64,000 bases of DNA from contig NZ_JAKMCM010000002.1 in NCBI RefSeq assembly GCF_022662015.1, positions 62,001 through 126,000 of the forward strand, read 5' to 3'. Shown piece by piece: positions 1 to 9,023 of the stretch. The stretch's first letter is position 1, and each line of letters begins with the position of its first letter. The notes beneath the pieces were generated by a model, which did not search any database, had not been told where the DNA came from, and saw only the letters and a program-made list of their open reading frames with translations. This stretch comes from Aestuariivivens sediminicola. Its GTDB lineage: Bacteria; Bacteroidota; Bacteroidia; Flavobacteriales; Flavobacteriaceae. Position numbers and translations under genes: made by a program.

Positions 1-1
1 A

Positions 2-262
2 ACAGAATCCTTGCCTGTGAGTCTGATTGGGATGAATGCCAAGTTGATGACCCAATATTTGGAATTCGTTACCGATCGCCTCTTAGTTGAATTTGGCTGC
101 GACAAAGTATATAATGCGACCAATCCTTTTGATTTTATGGATATGATCTCGCTCCAGGGAAAAACCAATTTCTTTGAGAAACGCGTGTCCGAATACCAGA
201 AAGCTGGGGTGCTCAATAAAGAAGAGGAGAAGGATAAATTTAGTTTCGACGCCGATTTTTAA
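2..262 (+). CDS. nrdB: Ribonucleoside-diphosphate reductase small subunit, C-terminal end (partial)
   Basis: This is the 3' end of a gene that begins outside the window; the frame is open from base 2 to the TAA at 260-262. The 86 visible residues match the end of the class I ribonucleotide reductase beta subunit (NrdB/R2), including the helix with [17 protein letters not shown] and the NPFDFMD region before the tail. The last residues (FSFDADF) are the acidic tail that in this family docks onto the alpha subunit. NrdB carries the diiron-tyrosyl radical cofactor, but the metal ligands lie upstream of the window. The large subunit follows on the same strand after 198 bp, so the two are probably co-transcribed. 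Confidence 0.9.
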   Translation, partial: TESLPVSLIGMNAKLMTQYLEFVTDRLLVEFGCDKVYNATNPFDFMDMISLQGKTNFFEKRVSEYQKAGVLNKEEEKDKFSFDADF

Positions 263-363
263 TGCGTTCAGACCTTGCAGTACCCTGTTCAGACCTTTGC
301 TGTTTTTCCTTTTAAAGGGAATTAAGGCAAGCTATTTTAATAAGACATATAATTAAACCCAAT

Positions 364-398
364 GGAACAGTATCTAATGATCAGGTTAGAACTGTTCT
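364..398 (+). other. Strong hairpin in the nrdB-nrdA gap
   Basis: Two arms at about 365-377 and 386-397 pair almost perfectly (GAACAGT, one bulged A, TCTAA; then TTAGA ACTGTTC) around an 8-nt loop. No T-run follows, so it is not a standard intrinsic terminator. It lies about 65 nt before the nrdA start and may be an mRNA-processing or translation-control structure in the nrdBA transcript. Function is inferred only from position. Confidence 0.45.
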
Positions 399-460
399 GC
401 AAAAACTAACTAACCCATTTTCTGAAGGTGTATCAGAAAACCAAAAAAACTGTGTAAACA

Positions 461-2950
461 ATGTATGTAATAAAACGAGACGGAAGAAAAGAACAGGTCA
501 TGTTCGACAAGATCACTGCAAGAGTGAGAAAATTGTGTTACGGATTGAACGAACTGGTCGATCCCTTAAAAGTGACCATGCGGGTCATAGAGGGCTTGTA
601 TGATGGCGTGACGACCAGCGAACTGGATAATTTAGCTGCAGAAATTGCGGCAACCATGACGACCGCTCACCCGGATTATGCCCGTCTTGCAGCACGCATC
701 TCCGTATCCAATCTGCATAAGAACACCAAAAAGACCTTTAGTGAGGTCATGGAGGATCTGTATACCTATGTTAACCCAAGAACAGGCAAGGATGCACCAC
801 TGCTTTCCGATGAGGTCTACAAGGTCATTATGGAACACAAGGACCGTCTCGATTCCACGATTATTTACAACCGCGATTTTGGCTATGATTATTTTGGGTT
901 TAAAACCCTGGAGCGTTCCTATTTATTGAAACTTAATGGTAAAATAGCGGAACGGCCACAGCACATGCTTATGCGTGTTTCAGTTGGGATTCATTTGGAT
1001 GATATCGAATCGGCCATAGAGACCTACGAGCTCATGTCGAAAAAATATTTTACACATGCCACACCGACCTTGTTCAATTCCGGTACACCGAAACCGCAAA
1101 TGTCATCCTGCTTTCTCCTAACCATGAAGGAAGATAGTATCGATGGGATTTATGACACTTTAAAACAAACGGCCAAAATATCGCAATCTGCCGGGGGTAT
1201 TGGTTTGGCCATGCACAATATCCGCGCCACAGGGAGTTATATAGCCGGCACCAATGGTACCAGTAACGGTATCGTGCCCATGCTTCGGGTGTTTAACGAT
1301 ACGGCACGATATGTAGATCAGGGCGGAGGCAAGCGTAAAGGGAGTTTTGCAATATACATCGAACCCTGGCATGCTGATATTTTTGATTTCCTGGAATTGA
1401 AGAAGAACCATGGAAAGGAAGAGATGCGGGCACGTGATTTGTTCTATGCCATGTGGATTCCGGATTTATTCATGAAACGGGTTCAGGAAGATGGACAGTG
1501 GACCTTAATGTGTCCTAACGAGTGTCCCGGTCTGCCTGAAACCCATAGTGAGGAATTCGAAGCTCTATATTTACGGTACGAAGCAGAAGGCCTGGGCAGG
1601 AAAACCATAAAGGCACGCGAACTTTGGGAAAAGATCCTCGAATCACAAATTGAAACGGGTACGCCTTATATGTTGTACAAGGACGCTGCCAATCGCAAAT
1701 CCAACCAGCAGAATTTGGGAACGATACGCTCATCCAATCTCTGTACTGAAATTCTCGAGTATACATCTCCTGATGAGGTAGCGGTTTGTAATCTGGCCTC
1801 CATTGCATTACCGATGTTTGTCAAGAACGGCGAGTTTGACCACAAGGAATTGTTTCGCATCACCAAGCGTGTCACCAAGAATTTAAACAGGGTTATTGAC
1901 CGGAATTACTATCCGGTACCTGAGGCCAGGACCTCCAATATGCGTCATAGACCCATTGGACTCGGAGTTCAAGGATTGGCGGATACCTTCATACAGTTGC
2001 GCCTGCCCTTTACAAGCGATGAGGCTAAACGATTAAACCAGGATATTTTTGAGACCCTGTATTATGCTGCTGTAACGGCCAGTATGGAAGAGGCCAAAGA
2101 CGAAGGTCACTACGAAACCTACGAGGGGTCTCCGATCAGTAAGGGAGACTTCCAACACAATCTTTGGGGTTTAAAAGATGAGGAGCTCAGCGGTAACTGG
2201 GATTGGGGGAAGTTACGTAAGCAGGTACTCAAGCATGGTGTTCGTAACTCCTTGTTAGTGGCGCCAATGCCAACGGCATCAACCTCTCAAATATTAGGAA
2301 ACAATGAATGCTTCGAACCATATACCTCCAACATCTATACGCGCCGCGTATTATCCGGGGAGTTCATTGTGGTGAACAAGCATCTTTTAGAGGATCTTGT
2401 GGCATTGGGGCTATGGGACGAAAACCTGAAGCAGGATATTATGAGAGCCAATGGTTCCATTCAGAATATCGATATCATCCCACAGGAGATCAAAGAACTG
2501 TACAGAACCGTCTGGGAGTTAAGTATGAAAGACATCATAGACATGTCGCGTCAACGCGGTTATTTTATAGATCAGTCCCAATCACTCAATCTCTTTATGG
2601 AAGGCGCTACAATGGCTAAGTTAACGTCCATGCATTTTTACGCATGGAAGAGTGGGCTTAAAACAGGAATGTATTATTTAAGAACTAAGAGTGCGGTCGA
2701 TGCCATTAAGTTTACCCTGAAAACGACCAAGAAAGAAGAACCGGCTCCCGAAGTTGTTGAGGTGAATAATATGGCCTTGCAGCAGGAAAAAGCCAAGAAA
2801 GAGAAATTAGCTGCACAGAATGCGGCAAAATTCGCAAAGCAGGGTACACCGGCACCGGAAGTAGAGCCTATGACTCCTGAAGAAATGAAAGCCCTAATAG
2901 CACAGGCCAAGGCCAGTGAAGGCGATGACTGCCTGATGTGTGGATCCTAA
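461..2950 (+). CDS. nrdA: Ribonucleoside-diphosphate reductase large subunit (class I)
   Basis: The 829-residue alpha subunit reduces ribonucleoside diphosphates to deoxyribonucleotides together with NrdB. An ATP-cone starts the protein ([17 protein letters not shown]), which is the usual site of overall allosteric control. Active-site residues are visible: Cys217 in SSCFLL, Cys428 and Glu430 in NLCTEI, Cys443 in VCNLAS and the radical-transfer tyrosines Tyr738/Tyr739 in YYLRT. The conserved [13 protein letters not shown] stretch is present. The C-terminal tail ends CLMCGS, with Cys824 and Cys827 as the swinging redox pair that re-reduces the active site. A low-complexity Ala/Lys/Glu/Pro linker of about 70 residues separates the barrel from this tail. 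The gene follows nrdB and is closed by a clear terminator. Confidence 0.97.
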   Translation: MYVIKRDGRKEQVMFDKITARVRKLCYGLNELVDPLKVTMRVIEGLYDGVTTSELDNLAAEIAATMTTAHPDYARLAARISVSNLHKNTKKTFSEVMEDLYTYVNPRTGKDAPLLSDEVYKVIMEHKDRLDSTIIYNRDFGYDYFGFKTLERSYLLKLNGKIAERPQHMLMRVSVGIHLDDIESAIETYELMSKKYFTHATPTLFNSGTPKPQMSSCFLLTMKEDSIDGIYDTLKQTAKISQSAGGIGLAMHNIRATGSYIAGTNGTSNGIVPMLRVFNDTARYVDQGGGKRKGSFAIYIEPWHADIFDFLELKKNHGKEEMRARDLFYAMWIPDLFMKRVQEDGQWTLMCPNECPGLPETHSEEFEALYLRYEAEGLGRKTIKARELWEKILESQIETGTPYMLYKDAANRKSNQQNLGTIRSSNLCTEILEYTSPDEVAVCNLASIALPMFVKNGEFDHKELFRITKRVTKNLNRVIDRNYYPVPEARTSNMRHRPIGLGVQGLADTFIQLRLPFTSDEAKRLNQDIFETLYYAAVTASMEEAKDEGHYETYEGSPISKGDFQHNLWGLKDEELSGNWDWGKLRKQVLKHGVRNSLLVAPMPTASTSQILGNNECFEPYTSNIYTRRVLSGEFIVVNKHLLEDLVALGLWDENLKQDIMRANGSIQNIDIIPQEIKELYRTVWELSMKDIIDMSRQRGYFIDQSQSLNLFMEGATMAKLTSMHFYAWKSGLKTGMYYLRTKSAVDAIKFTLKTTKKEEPAPEVVEVNNMALQQEKAKKEKLAAQNAAKFAKQGTPAPEVEPMTPEEMKALIAQAKASEGDDCLMCGS

Positions 2951-2994
2951 ATCGGAGTATGAACTTACATTAATTTTTGTTAAGTGTTAAAATG

Positions 2995-3026
2995 AAAAGC
3001 ATTACGCCTTTGGTGTGATGCTTTTT
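2995..3026 (+). terminator. Intrinsic terminator of nrdA
   Basis: A 14-bp stem (2995-3008 with 3012-3025, two G-T wobbles) around a TTT loop ends in a T-run. It lies 45 bp after the nrdA stop and before the next gene on the same strand. Confidence 0.85.
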
Positions 3027-3144
3027 AATTTGCAACAATATTTCAGTTAAAAAACAGACTTAACAAGGGGATATGGCCTTGCCTAAACTATGAGTATTCA
3101 GAAAACATCCTATATTTATACAGTAATCCAAAATAGTAATTAGC

Positions 3145-4911
3145 ATGTTGAAGAAAGGATTTTTTTATGGACTTCTGATTCTTCTGGGCTTATTGTTTTA
3201 TTTCTATCGCAACTTTGAAACCATTTCGGCAGGAGTGGCCATTCTTCTTTTTGGAATGATCATGTTGGAAGAAGGTTTTCGGGTATTTACCAAGGGGCCG
3301 CTTCAAACCATTTTACAGTCGGCCACCAATAAGCTCTATAAAAGTGTCTTCACAGGTGCTTTTGTGACTGCTTTAATTCAGTCCAGTTCTCTGGTTTCGG
3401 TTATTACCATATCGTTTATCAGTGCAGGGCTTATATCCTTAACCGGAGGTTTAGGGTTGATTTTTGGAGCAAACATAGGCACTACTGCCACCGCGTGGTT
3501 GGTGGCTGGGTTCGGTTTAAAGGTCAAGATTTCTGCCCTGGCCTTACCTATGCTCGTATTTGGGCTAATTTTTTCCTTTCAAAAGAAAATGACGCTTAAA
3601 GGTATCGGTAATGTATTGGCCGGATTGGGTTTTTTCTTTCTTGGTATTCATTATATGAAAGAGGGGTTCGATGTGTTTAAGGAGCATATCGATCTCACAC
3701 AATATGCGGTTACGGGATTTCTGGGGGTTTTTATTTACACGGGACTGGGTATTGTTGTGACAACTATTTTACAATCAAGCAGTGCTACCCTGGCCCTTAT
3801 TTTAACCGCCTTATCCGTGGGTCAGATAGAATACGAAAACGCTCTGGCCCTCGCCATTGGAGCCAATGTCGGTACGACTATTACGGCGGCACTTGGTGCC
3901 ATTAGTGCGAACAGTGCCGGAAAACGACTGGCCATGGCCCATTTCATTTTTAATATGGTGACAGGCTTGGTGGCCATCGTCTTTATTTTTCCATTGGCTA
4001 ACCTGGTCAATACCACCTCTGATGTATTGCATATCGCAGCTACCAATTACACCTTAAAATTGGCTCTTTTCCACACCATTTTTAATGCTATAGGCGTCCT
4101 GTTGATGGTGCCCTTTATAAGACCTTTAGAACGTTTGCTTTTGCGCTTTTTTATTGAAAAGGAAAAGGATGTTCACGAACCGAAATACCTCAATCCGGCC
4201 GTATTGGAATTCCCTGGAGCAGTCCTGTCTGCACTAATTAATGAATCGAAATACCTGTACCAGAACAGCGTCTTTGAAATTGTAACTCATGCTTTAAATA
4301 TCCATAGGACGGATGTGAAATCGGATGAAAAGCTTAAAACCATTATTGAGAAATCAAAAACGGATTTCCATACCGATGTTGAGGATCTGTATTATACCAA
4401 GGTAAAATCCATTTACAGTCAGATCATCACCTACGCCACGACGGCACAAAGCACTTTAAAATTAAATAACAGGCAGAACAGGGCCATCACGGATATAAAG
4501 ATTGCAAACCGAAAAATGGTAGAAATCATTAAGGATGCCCGCGAACTGAACAAGAATATCACCATAGCCTTAAGTGCGAACAATACCCATTTGACAGCGG
4601 CCTACGATAGTTACAGGAAAAAGCTGGTCAAGGTTTTGCGAGTGATCTATTTGTTCAGGAAGGAAGAAAATTCAGAAGTTTACGAGGCAAAGCTTAAAAA
4701 GCTGAAGGCGGAAGCTAAGTCTAATATGAGGCAAAGCAGTCATTCCATTGACAAACTGATAAGGAAAAACGCAATTACCCCGGAGATGGCGTCCTCATTG
4801 TTTAATGACTACACCAACGTAAACGATATGATAAAGAAGTTGATCGAAGTGGCCGAATTGTTATACGGTAAGAAGGATACACTTTTGGATGAAAATGGCA
4901 ATGGAAAGTGA
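3145..4911 (+). CDS. Na+/phosphate symporter family protein with C-terminal PhoU-like domain
   Basis: The 588-residue inner-membrane protein has the two inverted Na/Pi-cotransporter repeats of the NptA/SLC34 family. Each repeat carries the QSSS signature (Gln79 in QSSSLVSVITISF; Gln210 in QSSSATLALILTA), followed by GANIGTT and GANVGTT. About nine hydrophobic segments fill residues 5-330. The remaining 240 residues are soluble, helical and charged, like the PhoU-type domain fused to many bacterial members. Predicted role: sodium-driven uptake of inorganic phosphate. It converges on the PiT transporter gene. No 11-bp repeat array of the kind seen farther along this region is present upstream, so it may be controlled separately. 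Confidence 0.88.
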   Translation: MLKKGFFYGLLILLGLLFYFYRNFETISAGVAILLFGMIMLEEGFRVFTKGPLQTILQSATNKLYKSVFTGAFVTALIQSSSLVSVITISFISAGLISLTGGLGLIFGANIGTTATAWLVAGFGLKVKISALALPMLVFGLIFSFQKKMTLKGIGNVLAGLGFFFLGIHYMKEGFDVFKEHIDLTQYAVTGFLGVFIYTGLGIVVTTILQSSSATLALILTALSVGQIEYENALALAIGANVGTTITAALGAISANSAGKRLAMAHFIFNMVTGLVAIVFIFPLANLVNTTSDVLHIAATNYTLKLALFHTIFNAIGVLLMVPFIRPLERLLLRFFIEKEKDVHEPKYLNPAVLEFPGAVLSALINESKYLYQNSVFEIVTHALNIHRTDVKSDEKLKTIIEKSKTDFHTDVEDLYYTKVKSIYSQIITYATTAQSTLKLNNRQNRAITDIKIANRKMVEIIKDARELNKNITIALSANNTHLTAAYDSYRKKLVKVLRVIYLFRKEENSEVYEAKLKKLKAEAKSNMRQSSHSIDKLIRKNAITPEMASSLFNDYTNVNDMIKKLIEVAELLYGKKDTLLDENGNGK

Positions 4912-5072
4912 GCATGCGCAACTAAATCTAGTCCTAAAAATGCCCTTAGGACGCTGCAGTGGACATCCTAAGGACAGTCAAAAGCTTTATTCAGCCTGTT
5001 ATTAAGTGCTGTATGTCATCATACAGTCCTAAAAATCCGGTACTTTGATAATAAAAATTATATGGAAAAGGG
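4912..5072. other. Gap between two convergent phosphate-transporter genes, with small repeats
   Basis: The gap contains a short hairpin (GTCCTAA at 4931-4937 with TTAGGAC at 4946-4952) and a 12-bp direct repeat AGTCCTAAAAAT at 4930-4941 and 5025-5036. Neither hairpin arm is followed by a clear T-run. It may act as a weak bidirectional end signal. Confidence 0.35.
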
Positions 5073-7391
5073 TTATTCCTCCTCTTCCTCCGTACTTAAC
5101 TTGGCAGGTTCCACGGAAGCATCATGCGCGTTATGGTATTCCTCTAAAAGATTCATAGTAGCCGTGAGCAAATCTTTAGTCTCTAACAATAACCCAAAAT
5201 AAAGAGTCGTATTTTTAGGACTGGATTCCTCAGTTCGCGTGCGCTCAACCTGTTTATGTATTTTTTCAGATACGATCTTAAAGATGGCTTTTTCACTTTT
5301 TAGAATAGCTCCTATCTGTTCAAATGAGCGGGAATCAAATGCCTCTTTAATCTCAACAAGAAGATTTTCCATTGAATGGTCTACTTCTTTCAGTTCCTTA
5401 ATTTGATTGAACTTTAGTTTTTTATGATTGTTGTTGACATGTTTATGACTCGCTTTGGATATATATTCTAAAGATTGCGTCATATCCTGTAAATAGCCTA
5501 AAATGTTGATGTAAAAATTGCTGGCCCCAACACTGGACTCGTCTAAATTTTTAATAAAATAAAAGATGTTGTCCCTTAGGTTATCAACTTCTAAAGATAG
5601 TTTCTCTATTTGTTTTTTATTCTTTTTAAGCATTGCCAAATCTTGCCGAGCCAATCCATTGATGGCATTGGAATAGATTTTATTTCCTCGTTTTACCACG
5701 TTGGCAATATTATGGGTGCTTTCATGAATAACACCTTGAAGGGAACTGCTTTCAGCATTTTTCAGGCTGTCCTCACTTTTTGATACTGATTTATTTTTAT
5801 GAGATAAATAGTTTCTCACTAATAAAATTACCGTCAACAATAAAAGTACCGGAGTCATCACAGCGGGATGCCAGTTTATCAAAAAGACAACAGTCCCAGC
5901 ACCAATAAATGCTGCAAAGGCAGTAAAAAACCAACCGCCAATCACATTTAAAACACCGGCAACGCGATAAACCGCACTTTCGCTGCCCCATGCGCGATCC
6001 GCCAGAGAGGTCCCCATAGCCACCATAAAGGTAACATAGGTCGTAGATAAGGGTAATTTCATGGTCGTCGCGATAGAAATTAATACACCTGCAACCATTA
6101 AATTTACAGATGCTCTGATCATATCGAATGCCGGGGCGTCAATACTTTGATCTTTCGTTAATAATAGTGCCGATTTCGGTTTTTCGAAACTCGCATTCAC
6201 TTTTTCCTGAGCAGATTTAGGTATAATAACCATTAAGGCGTTCGTGAATAGTGAGGTGCCTTTTACAATGCTGCGAGACAACAAATTCGGTTTAAATTTT
6301 TCATGAGTTTCACTCTGTCTGGATAAGCCAATTTCTGTTTCGGCAACAGTTTTAGCTTTTTTTGAAAACCATAAAGTAACAACCATAATACCCCCTGCAA
6401 TAAAAAGTAGAAATGGTTCAGCCGGCATTTTATTGCCAAGGACATCCATTGAGAATTCTGTTGCTGCAATTCCAGAAACAGACCATGCTTCATAAGAATG
6501 ATAAGCGGCCATGGGAACACCGATAAAATTTACTAAGTCGTTACCAGCAAAGGCTAAGGCTAATCCAAATGTTCCAACGGCAATTACAACCATTAGGACG
6601 TTCTTTTTTATGATGTTTTGATAAACAAATGAGAATAATGTAAATAGCACAAAACCAATAACAATAATGTAGGTCTCATTACCCTCAATATAGCCTTTCA
6701 GTTCATTATAATACGGGGTGCCTTTAAGGCCTTTCATAAAAATGAAATAAAGAATTGCTGTTAACGCCAATCCACCGAAAATGGCTCCAATATTCTTTAT
6801 CTTATCCGTATTATGAAAGGTGAATATTAATCTCGAAACCCATTGAACTATGGCTCCGACAGTAAATGCGATAACAACAGAAAGCAATATACCACTTATA
6901 ATTTCAAAAGCTTTTTTGGTGTTAATATAGCTGCTTAAATCTGCTAAAGTTTCAGTTTCAGATGCACCAATTTTTATGAGCGCCATCACCACAGCAGCTC
7001 CTAATAAATTGAATACGATGGATACCGTAGTTGAAGTTGGTAGACCTAACGTGTTGAAAAAGTCTAAAAGTAAAATATCAGTGATCATAACAGTCATGAA
7101 AATGAGCATTATTTCATGAAAGTTGAATTCAGCAGGAACAAAAATACCTTTTCGGGCAACTTCCATAAGACCACTGGAATATACGGCCCCAATAAAAATC
7201 CCTAAGCTGGCAACAATCATAATTGTTCTTAAGGAAATAGCCTTTGAACCGATAGCAGAGTTCAAAAAGTTTATGGCGTCATTACTTACACCAACAACAA
7301 TATCTGCAACTGCCAAAATTGTTAAGGCAATTAACATGTATAAATAAATATTATCCATTGAGTTTAATTGTAATACGTCTGCAAATATCAT
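5073..7391 (-). CDS. PiT-family inorganic phosphate transporter with C-terminal PhoU-like domain
   Basis: This 772-residue protein belongs to the PiT (PF01384) phosphate transporters. Both family signatures are visible: VGVSNDAINFLNSAIGSKA near residue 35 and AFAGNDLVNFIGVPM near residue 284. The membrane part (about residues 12-540) has a dozen hydrophobic segments. The last 230 residues are soluble and strongly helical (LSLEVDNLRDNIFYFIKNLDE), resembling PhoU/DUF47 regulators normally encoded as a separate gene. The protein therefore looks like a transporter-regulator fusion. It starts at the ATG 40 bp after the porin stop and is probably co-transcribed with the porin, moving phosphate across the inner membrane after the porin brings it into the periplasm. 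Confidence 0.92.
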   Translation of the reverse strand: MIFADVLQLNSMDNIYLYMLIALTILAVADIVVGVSNDAINFLNSAIGSKAISLRTIMIVASLGIFIGAVYSSGLMEVARKGIFVPAEFNFHEIMLIFMTVMITDILLLDFFNTLGLPTSTTVSIVFNLLGAAVVMALIKIGASETETLADLSSYINTKKAFEIISGILLSVVIAFTVGAIVQWVSRLIFTFHNTDKIKNIGAIFGGLALTAILYFIFMKGLKGTPYYNELKGYIEGNETYIIVIGFVLFTLFSFVYQNIIKKNVLMVVIAVGTFGLALAFAGNDLVNFIGVPMAAYHSYEAWSVSGIAATEFSMDVLGNKMPAEPFLLFIAGGIMVVTLWFSKKAKTVAETEIGLSRQSETHEKFKPNLLSRSIVKGTSLFTNALMVIIPKSAQEKVNASFEKPKSALLLTKDQSIDAPAFDMIRASVNLMVAGVLISIATTMKLPLSTTYVTFMVAMGTSLADRAWGSESAVYRVAGVLNVIGGWFFTAFAAFIGAGTVVFLINWHPAVMTPVLLLLTVILLVRNYLSHKNKSVSKSEDSLKNAESSSLQGVIHESTHNIANVVKRGNKIYSNAINGLARQDLAMLKKNKKQIEKLSLEVDNLRDNIFYFIKNLDESSVGASNFYINILGYLQDMTQSLEYISKASHKHVNNNHKKLKFNQIKELKEVDHSMENLLVEIKEAFDSRSFEQIGAILKSEKAIFKIVSEKIHKQVERTRTEESSPKNTTLYFGLLLETKDLLTATMNLLEEYHNAHDASVEPAKLSTEEEEE

Positions 7392-7430
7392 GACTATTAA
7401 TGATTATTTTGTTATTTAATTGTTATTTTT

Positions 7431-8642
7431 TTAGAAGTGTAAGTCAAAACCTAATCGAAAGGTGATATTATCTTCATTCCCGTCAAGGCTTGTATAACTT
7501 AAGTCAGACTGAACTTTAAGTTTGTGACCAACAATAAATTTATTGATGCCCAGGGTATACTGTCTTACCGGTAAGGCTCCAGTGATCGCTTCATAATTCA
7601 CAGATGTAAAACGACCGGCTATTTCGTAATTGCTTTCAAACATATAACCAGCCTGTAGATTCAGAGCATTACCTGTTAATACAATGTTCTCTTCTGGGGT
7701 GGGTGTAACACCATCCAATTCAGTCGCAACAGGTTCATCAGCCGTCCTTTTGGCGTATTCCCCCATAAAGGAAATGCCTTTATATTTAAACATGATATCG
7801 GCGAACAGTGTTGTAATGTCTGTTTCATATAAGGAACCGTCACTTCTTAACATATAATCGCCCGCAAAGCTGCGTTCTCTAACACCGTTTTGATTTAGGT
7901 TGTATGTAAATGCCGCCATGAGTTTGGGACTGGATTCTCTTTTAATGGCAGACTGAGTATAATCCCCTTTGGATTGAAAGGTGCCAAACGGTAATAACTC
8001 CAAACGCCCCGTATATTGTAATCCTCCTTCGTTGCCTTCCGTAACATTTCTCCCTTCTCCCTGAGAAAGAGAAAATTTCTCACGCATTAGGAACCGATCT
8101 CCTAACTGTGTTTTATGTCTTATTTGTATACCGATATCTCGGTCTATATTGAAACGGCGGTTTAATAAAGATCGATCAATTAACTGAAGATCTCCTGATG
8201 ATACCACGCGCTCCACGTTACCGGGTAATTTTGTTTGCCCGGCCCATAGTTCCCAATTGCCTGCAAAGTTCCACATAATAACGGCATCCAGAATATAACG
8301 CGGGGTATTTCTATTAAATTGACTTGCCCCGGAAATATCGCGATTGGAAAGCCCTAACTCTATCTTATATCTTAATTTTGGACTGTAGGCATACCCGTCA
8401 AATTTTAAACGGGCACGTCTAATAAGGATATTGTGCTCAGGACTGCCATATTTATCCCCATCATAGTCCCATGAGGAAACGGATCTCATTTGAAAACGGG
8501 GTGCGAATTTAATGCTGAATGAACTGTCCTTGGCTGTAAAGTTAATAAGCCCTTTGCCGAAAGATGTGTCACTGATTTCCTGAGCAAATAACGAGGTTAC
8601 GGTAAAAAGAAAGATACCAATGAGGGTATGTTTAGTATTCAT
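7431..8642 (-). CDS. Phosphate-selective porin O/P-like outer-membrane protein
   Basis: A signal peptide (MNTKHTLIGIFLFTVTSLFAQ) precedes about 380 residues of alternating beta-strand sequence ending in a C-terminal aromatic residue (FRLGFDLHF), as in OprO/OprP porins (PF07396). The family motif region FAPRFQMRSVSSWDYDGD, then RRARLKFDGYAYSPKLRYKIELGLSNRD, fits this assignment. I start at the ATG at 8642. An in-frame GTG at 8666 lies only 3 nt from the predicted -7 element and would fall at or before the transcript start. The gene is first in a two-gene unit with the PiT transporter and sits behind a three-unit Pho-box-like array. Predicted role: anion/phosphate entry through the outer membrane. 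Confidence 0.88.
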   Translation of the reverse strand: MNTKHTLIGIFLFTVTSLFAQEISDTSFGKGLINFTAKDSSFSIKFAPRFQMRSVSSWDYDGDKYGSPEHNILIRRARLKFDGYAYSPKLRYKIELGLSNRDISGASQFNRNTPRYILDAVIMWNFAGNWELWAGQTKLPGNVERVVSSGDLQLIDRSLLNRRFNIDRDIGIQIRHKTQLGDRFLMREKFSLSQGEGRNVTEGNEGGLQYTGRLELLPFGTFQSKGDYTQSAIKRESSPKLMAAFTYNLNQNGVRERSFAGDYMLRSDGSLYETDITTLFADIMFKYKGISFMGEYAKRTADEPVATELDGVTPTPEENIVLTGNALNLQAGYMFESNYEIAGRFTSVNYEAITGALPVRQYTLGINKFIVGHKLKVQSDLSYTSLDGNEDNITFRLGFDLHF

Positions 8643-8668
8643 AGTATACGTATTAGTTTTTGTCACTG

Positions 8669-8714
8669 CAAAGAACCTAAATCTATGTTAACTAAATGTT
8701 TCCTAATTGTTATA
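8669..8714 (-). promoter_or_regulatory. Pho-box-like array and -7 element of the porin-PiT operon
   Basis: On the minus strand the units TATAACA, GGAAACA and GTTAACA occupy + positions 8708-8714, 8697-8703 and 8686-8692, exactly 11 bp apart. Ten bases separate the last unit from TTCTTTG (8669-8675), a variant of the Bacteroidota TAnnTTTG -7 box. No TTG -33 element is seen, as expected where an activator replaces it. The predicted transcript starts near 8663, giving a leader of about 20 nt. Confidence 0.7.
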
Positions 8715-8723
8715 TTTAAGCAT

Positions 8724-8751
8724 AAAAAAGACTGCCCTGGTTAGGGCAGTC
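8724..8751 (-). terminator. Intrinsic terminator on the minus strand, with no protein gene behind it
   Basis: A perfect 9-bp GC-rich stem (8730-8738 with 8743-8751, loop GGTT) is followed on the minus strand by six T (8729-8724). The next minus-strand protein gene upstream already has its own terminator at 9367-9403. This one therefore ends some other transcript, see the candidate small RNA, or insulates the porin promoter. Confidence 0.75.
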
Positions 8752-8826
8752 TCATTAGGCATCATAATAATGTAGTCGACAAAAACTAATAGATTATATG
8801 ATATACTAATTGTCTGTCTATAGACC
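8724..8826 (-). ncRNA. Candidate small RNA under a Pho-box-like array
   Basis: A promoter-like array (8830-8886) and an intrinsic terminator (8724-8751) on the minus strand bracket about 100 nt that hold no convincing reading frame. The only ATG frame (20 codons) runs through the terminator hairpin. Start is set 4-6 nt after the -7-like ATATTTG. It could be a phosphate-regulated small RNA, or a leader of the porin mRNA that is terminated early. Not matched to any known RNA family. Confidence 0.4.
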
Positions 8827-8829
8827 TTA

Positions 8830-8886
8830 CAAATATCAATGTTACAGTTAATCTTAATGTAACGTCAACATTAAGTAATTATTAAT
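8830..8886 (-). promoter_or_regulatory. Pho-box-like array facing the candidate small RNA
   Basis: Minus-strand units ATTAATA, CTTAATG, CGTTACA and GATTAAC lie at + 8880, 8869, 8858 and 8847, each step 11 bp. As at the three protein-gene arrays, exactly 10 bp separate the last unit from a TTTG-ending -7-like element, here ATATTTG at 8830-8836. CGTTACA is identical to a unit in the array at 14284. The outer and innermost units are weaker matches. Confidence 0.5.
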
Positions 8887-8943
8887 ATTCCAATGTTAAA
8901 TCTCTATTTTAATCTTTTGAAAAACAGTATTTTGTATTTTCAA

Positions 8944-8998
8944 TGTTAATATAATGTTACGTGAATGTTGGTTTAATATTAAGTAAGTTGTATCTTTG
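8944..8998 (+). promoter_or_regulatory. Canonical promoter overlapped by three TGTTA repeats at 11-bp spacing
   Basis: The promoter TTG (8968-8970), 20-bp spacer, TATCTTTG (8991-8998) matches the Bacteroidota consensus fully and predicts a start near 9003, about 20 nt before the ATG at 9024. TGTTAAT, TGTTACG and TGTTGGT at 8944, 8955 and 8966, with a weaker TATTAAG at 8977, repeat at exactly 11 bp. The third overlaps the -33 TTG. Relative to transcription the units run opposite to those of the minus-strand genes (TGTTA rather than TAACA), so the effect could be repression rather than activation. Confidence 0.6.
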
Positions 8999-9023
8999 GA
9001 TTATAATGTTAAACCCCATAGTT

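Noticed and set aside
3031-3144. Pho-box-like array before the Na/Pi symporter
   Set aside because: TTAAA and TTAACA words occur but 13 bp apart and not at 10 bp from a TTCTTTG-type element.
4931-4952. Hairpin after the Na/Pi symporter as an intrinsic terminator
   Set aside because: The stem is only 7 bp and no T-run follows on either strand.
8724-8770. A 20-codon reading frame inside the candidate small RNA
   Set aside because: It runs through the terminator hairpin and T-run and has no coding character.
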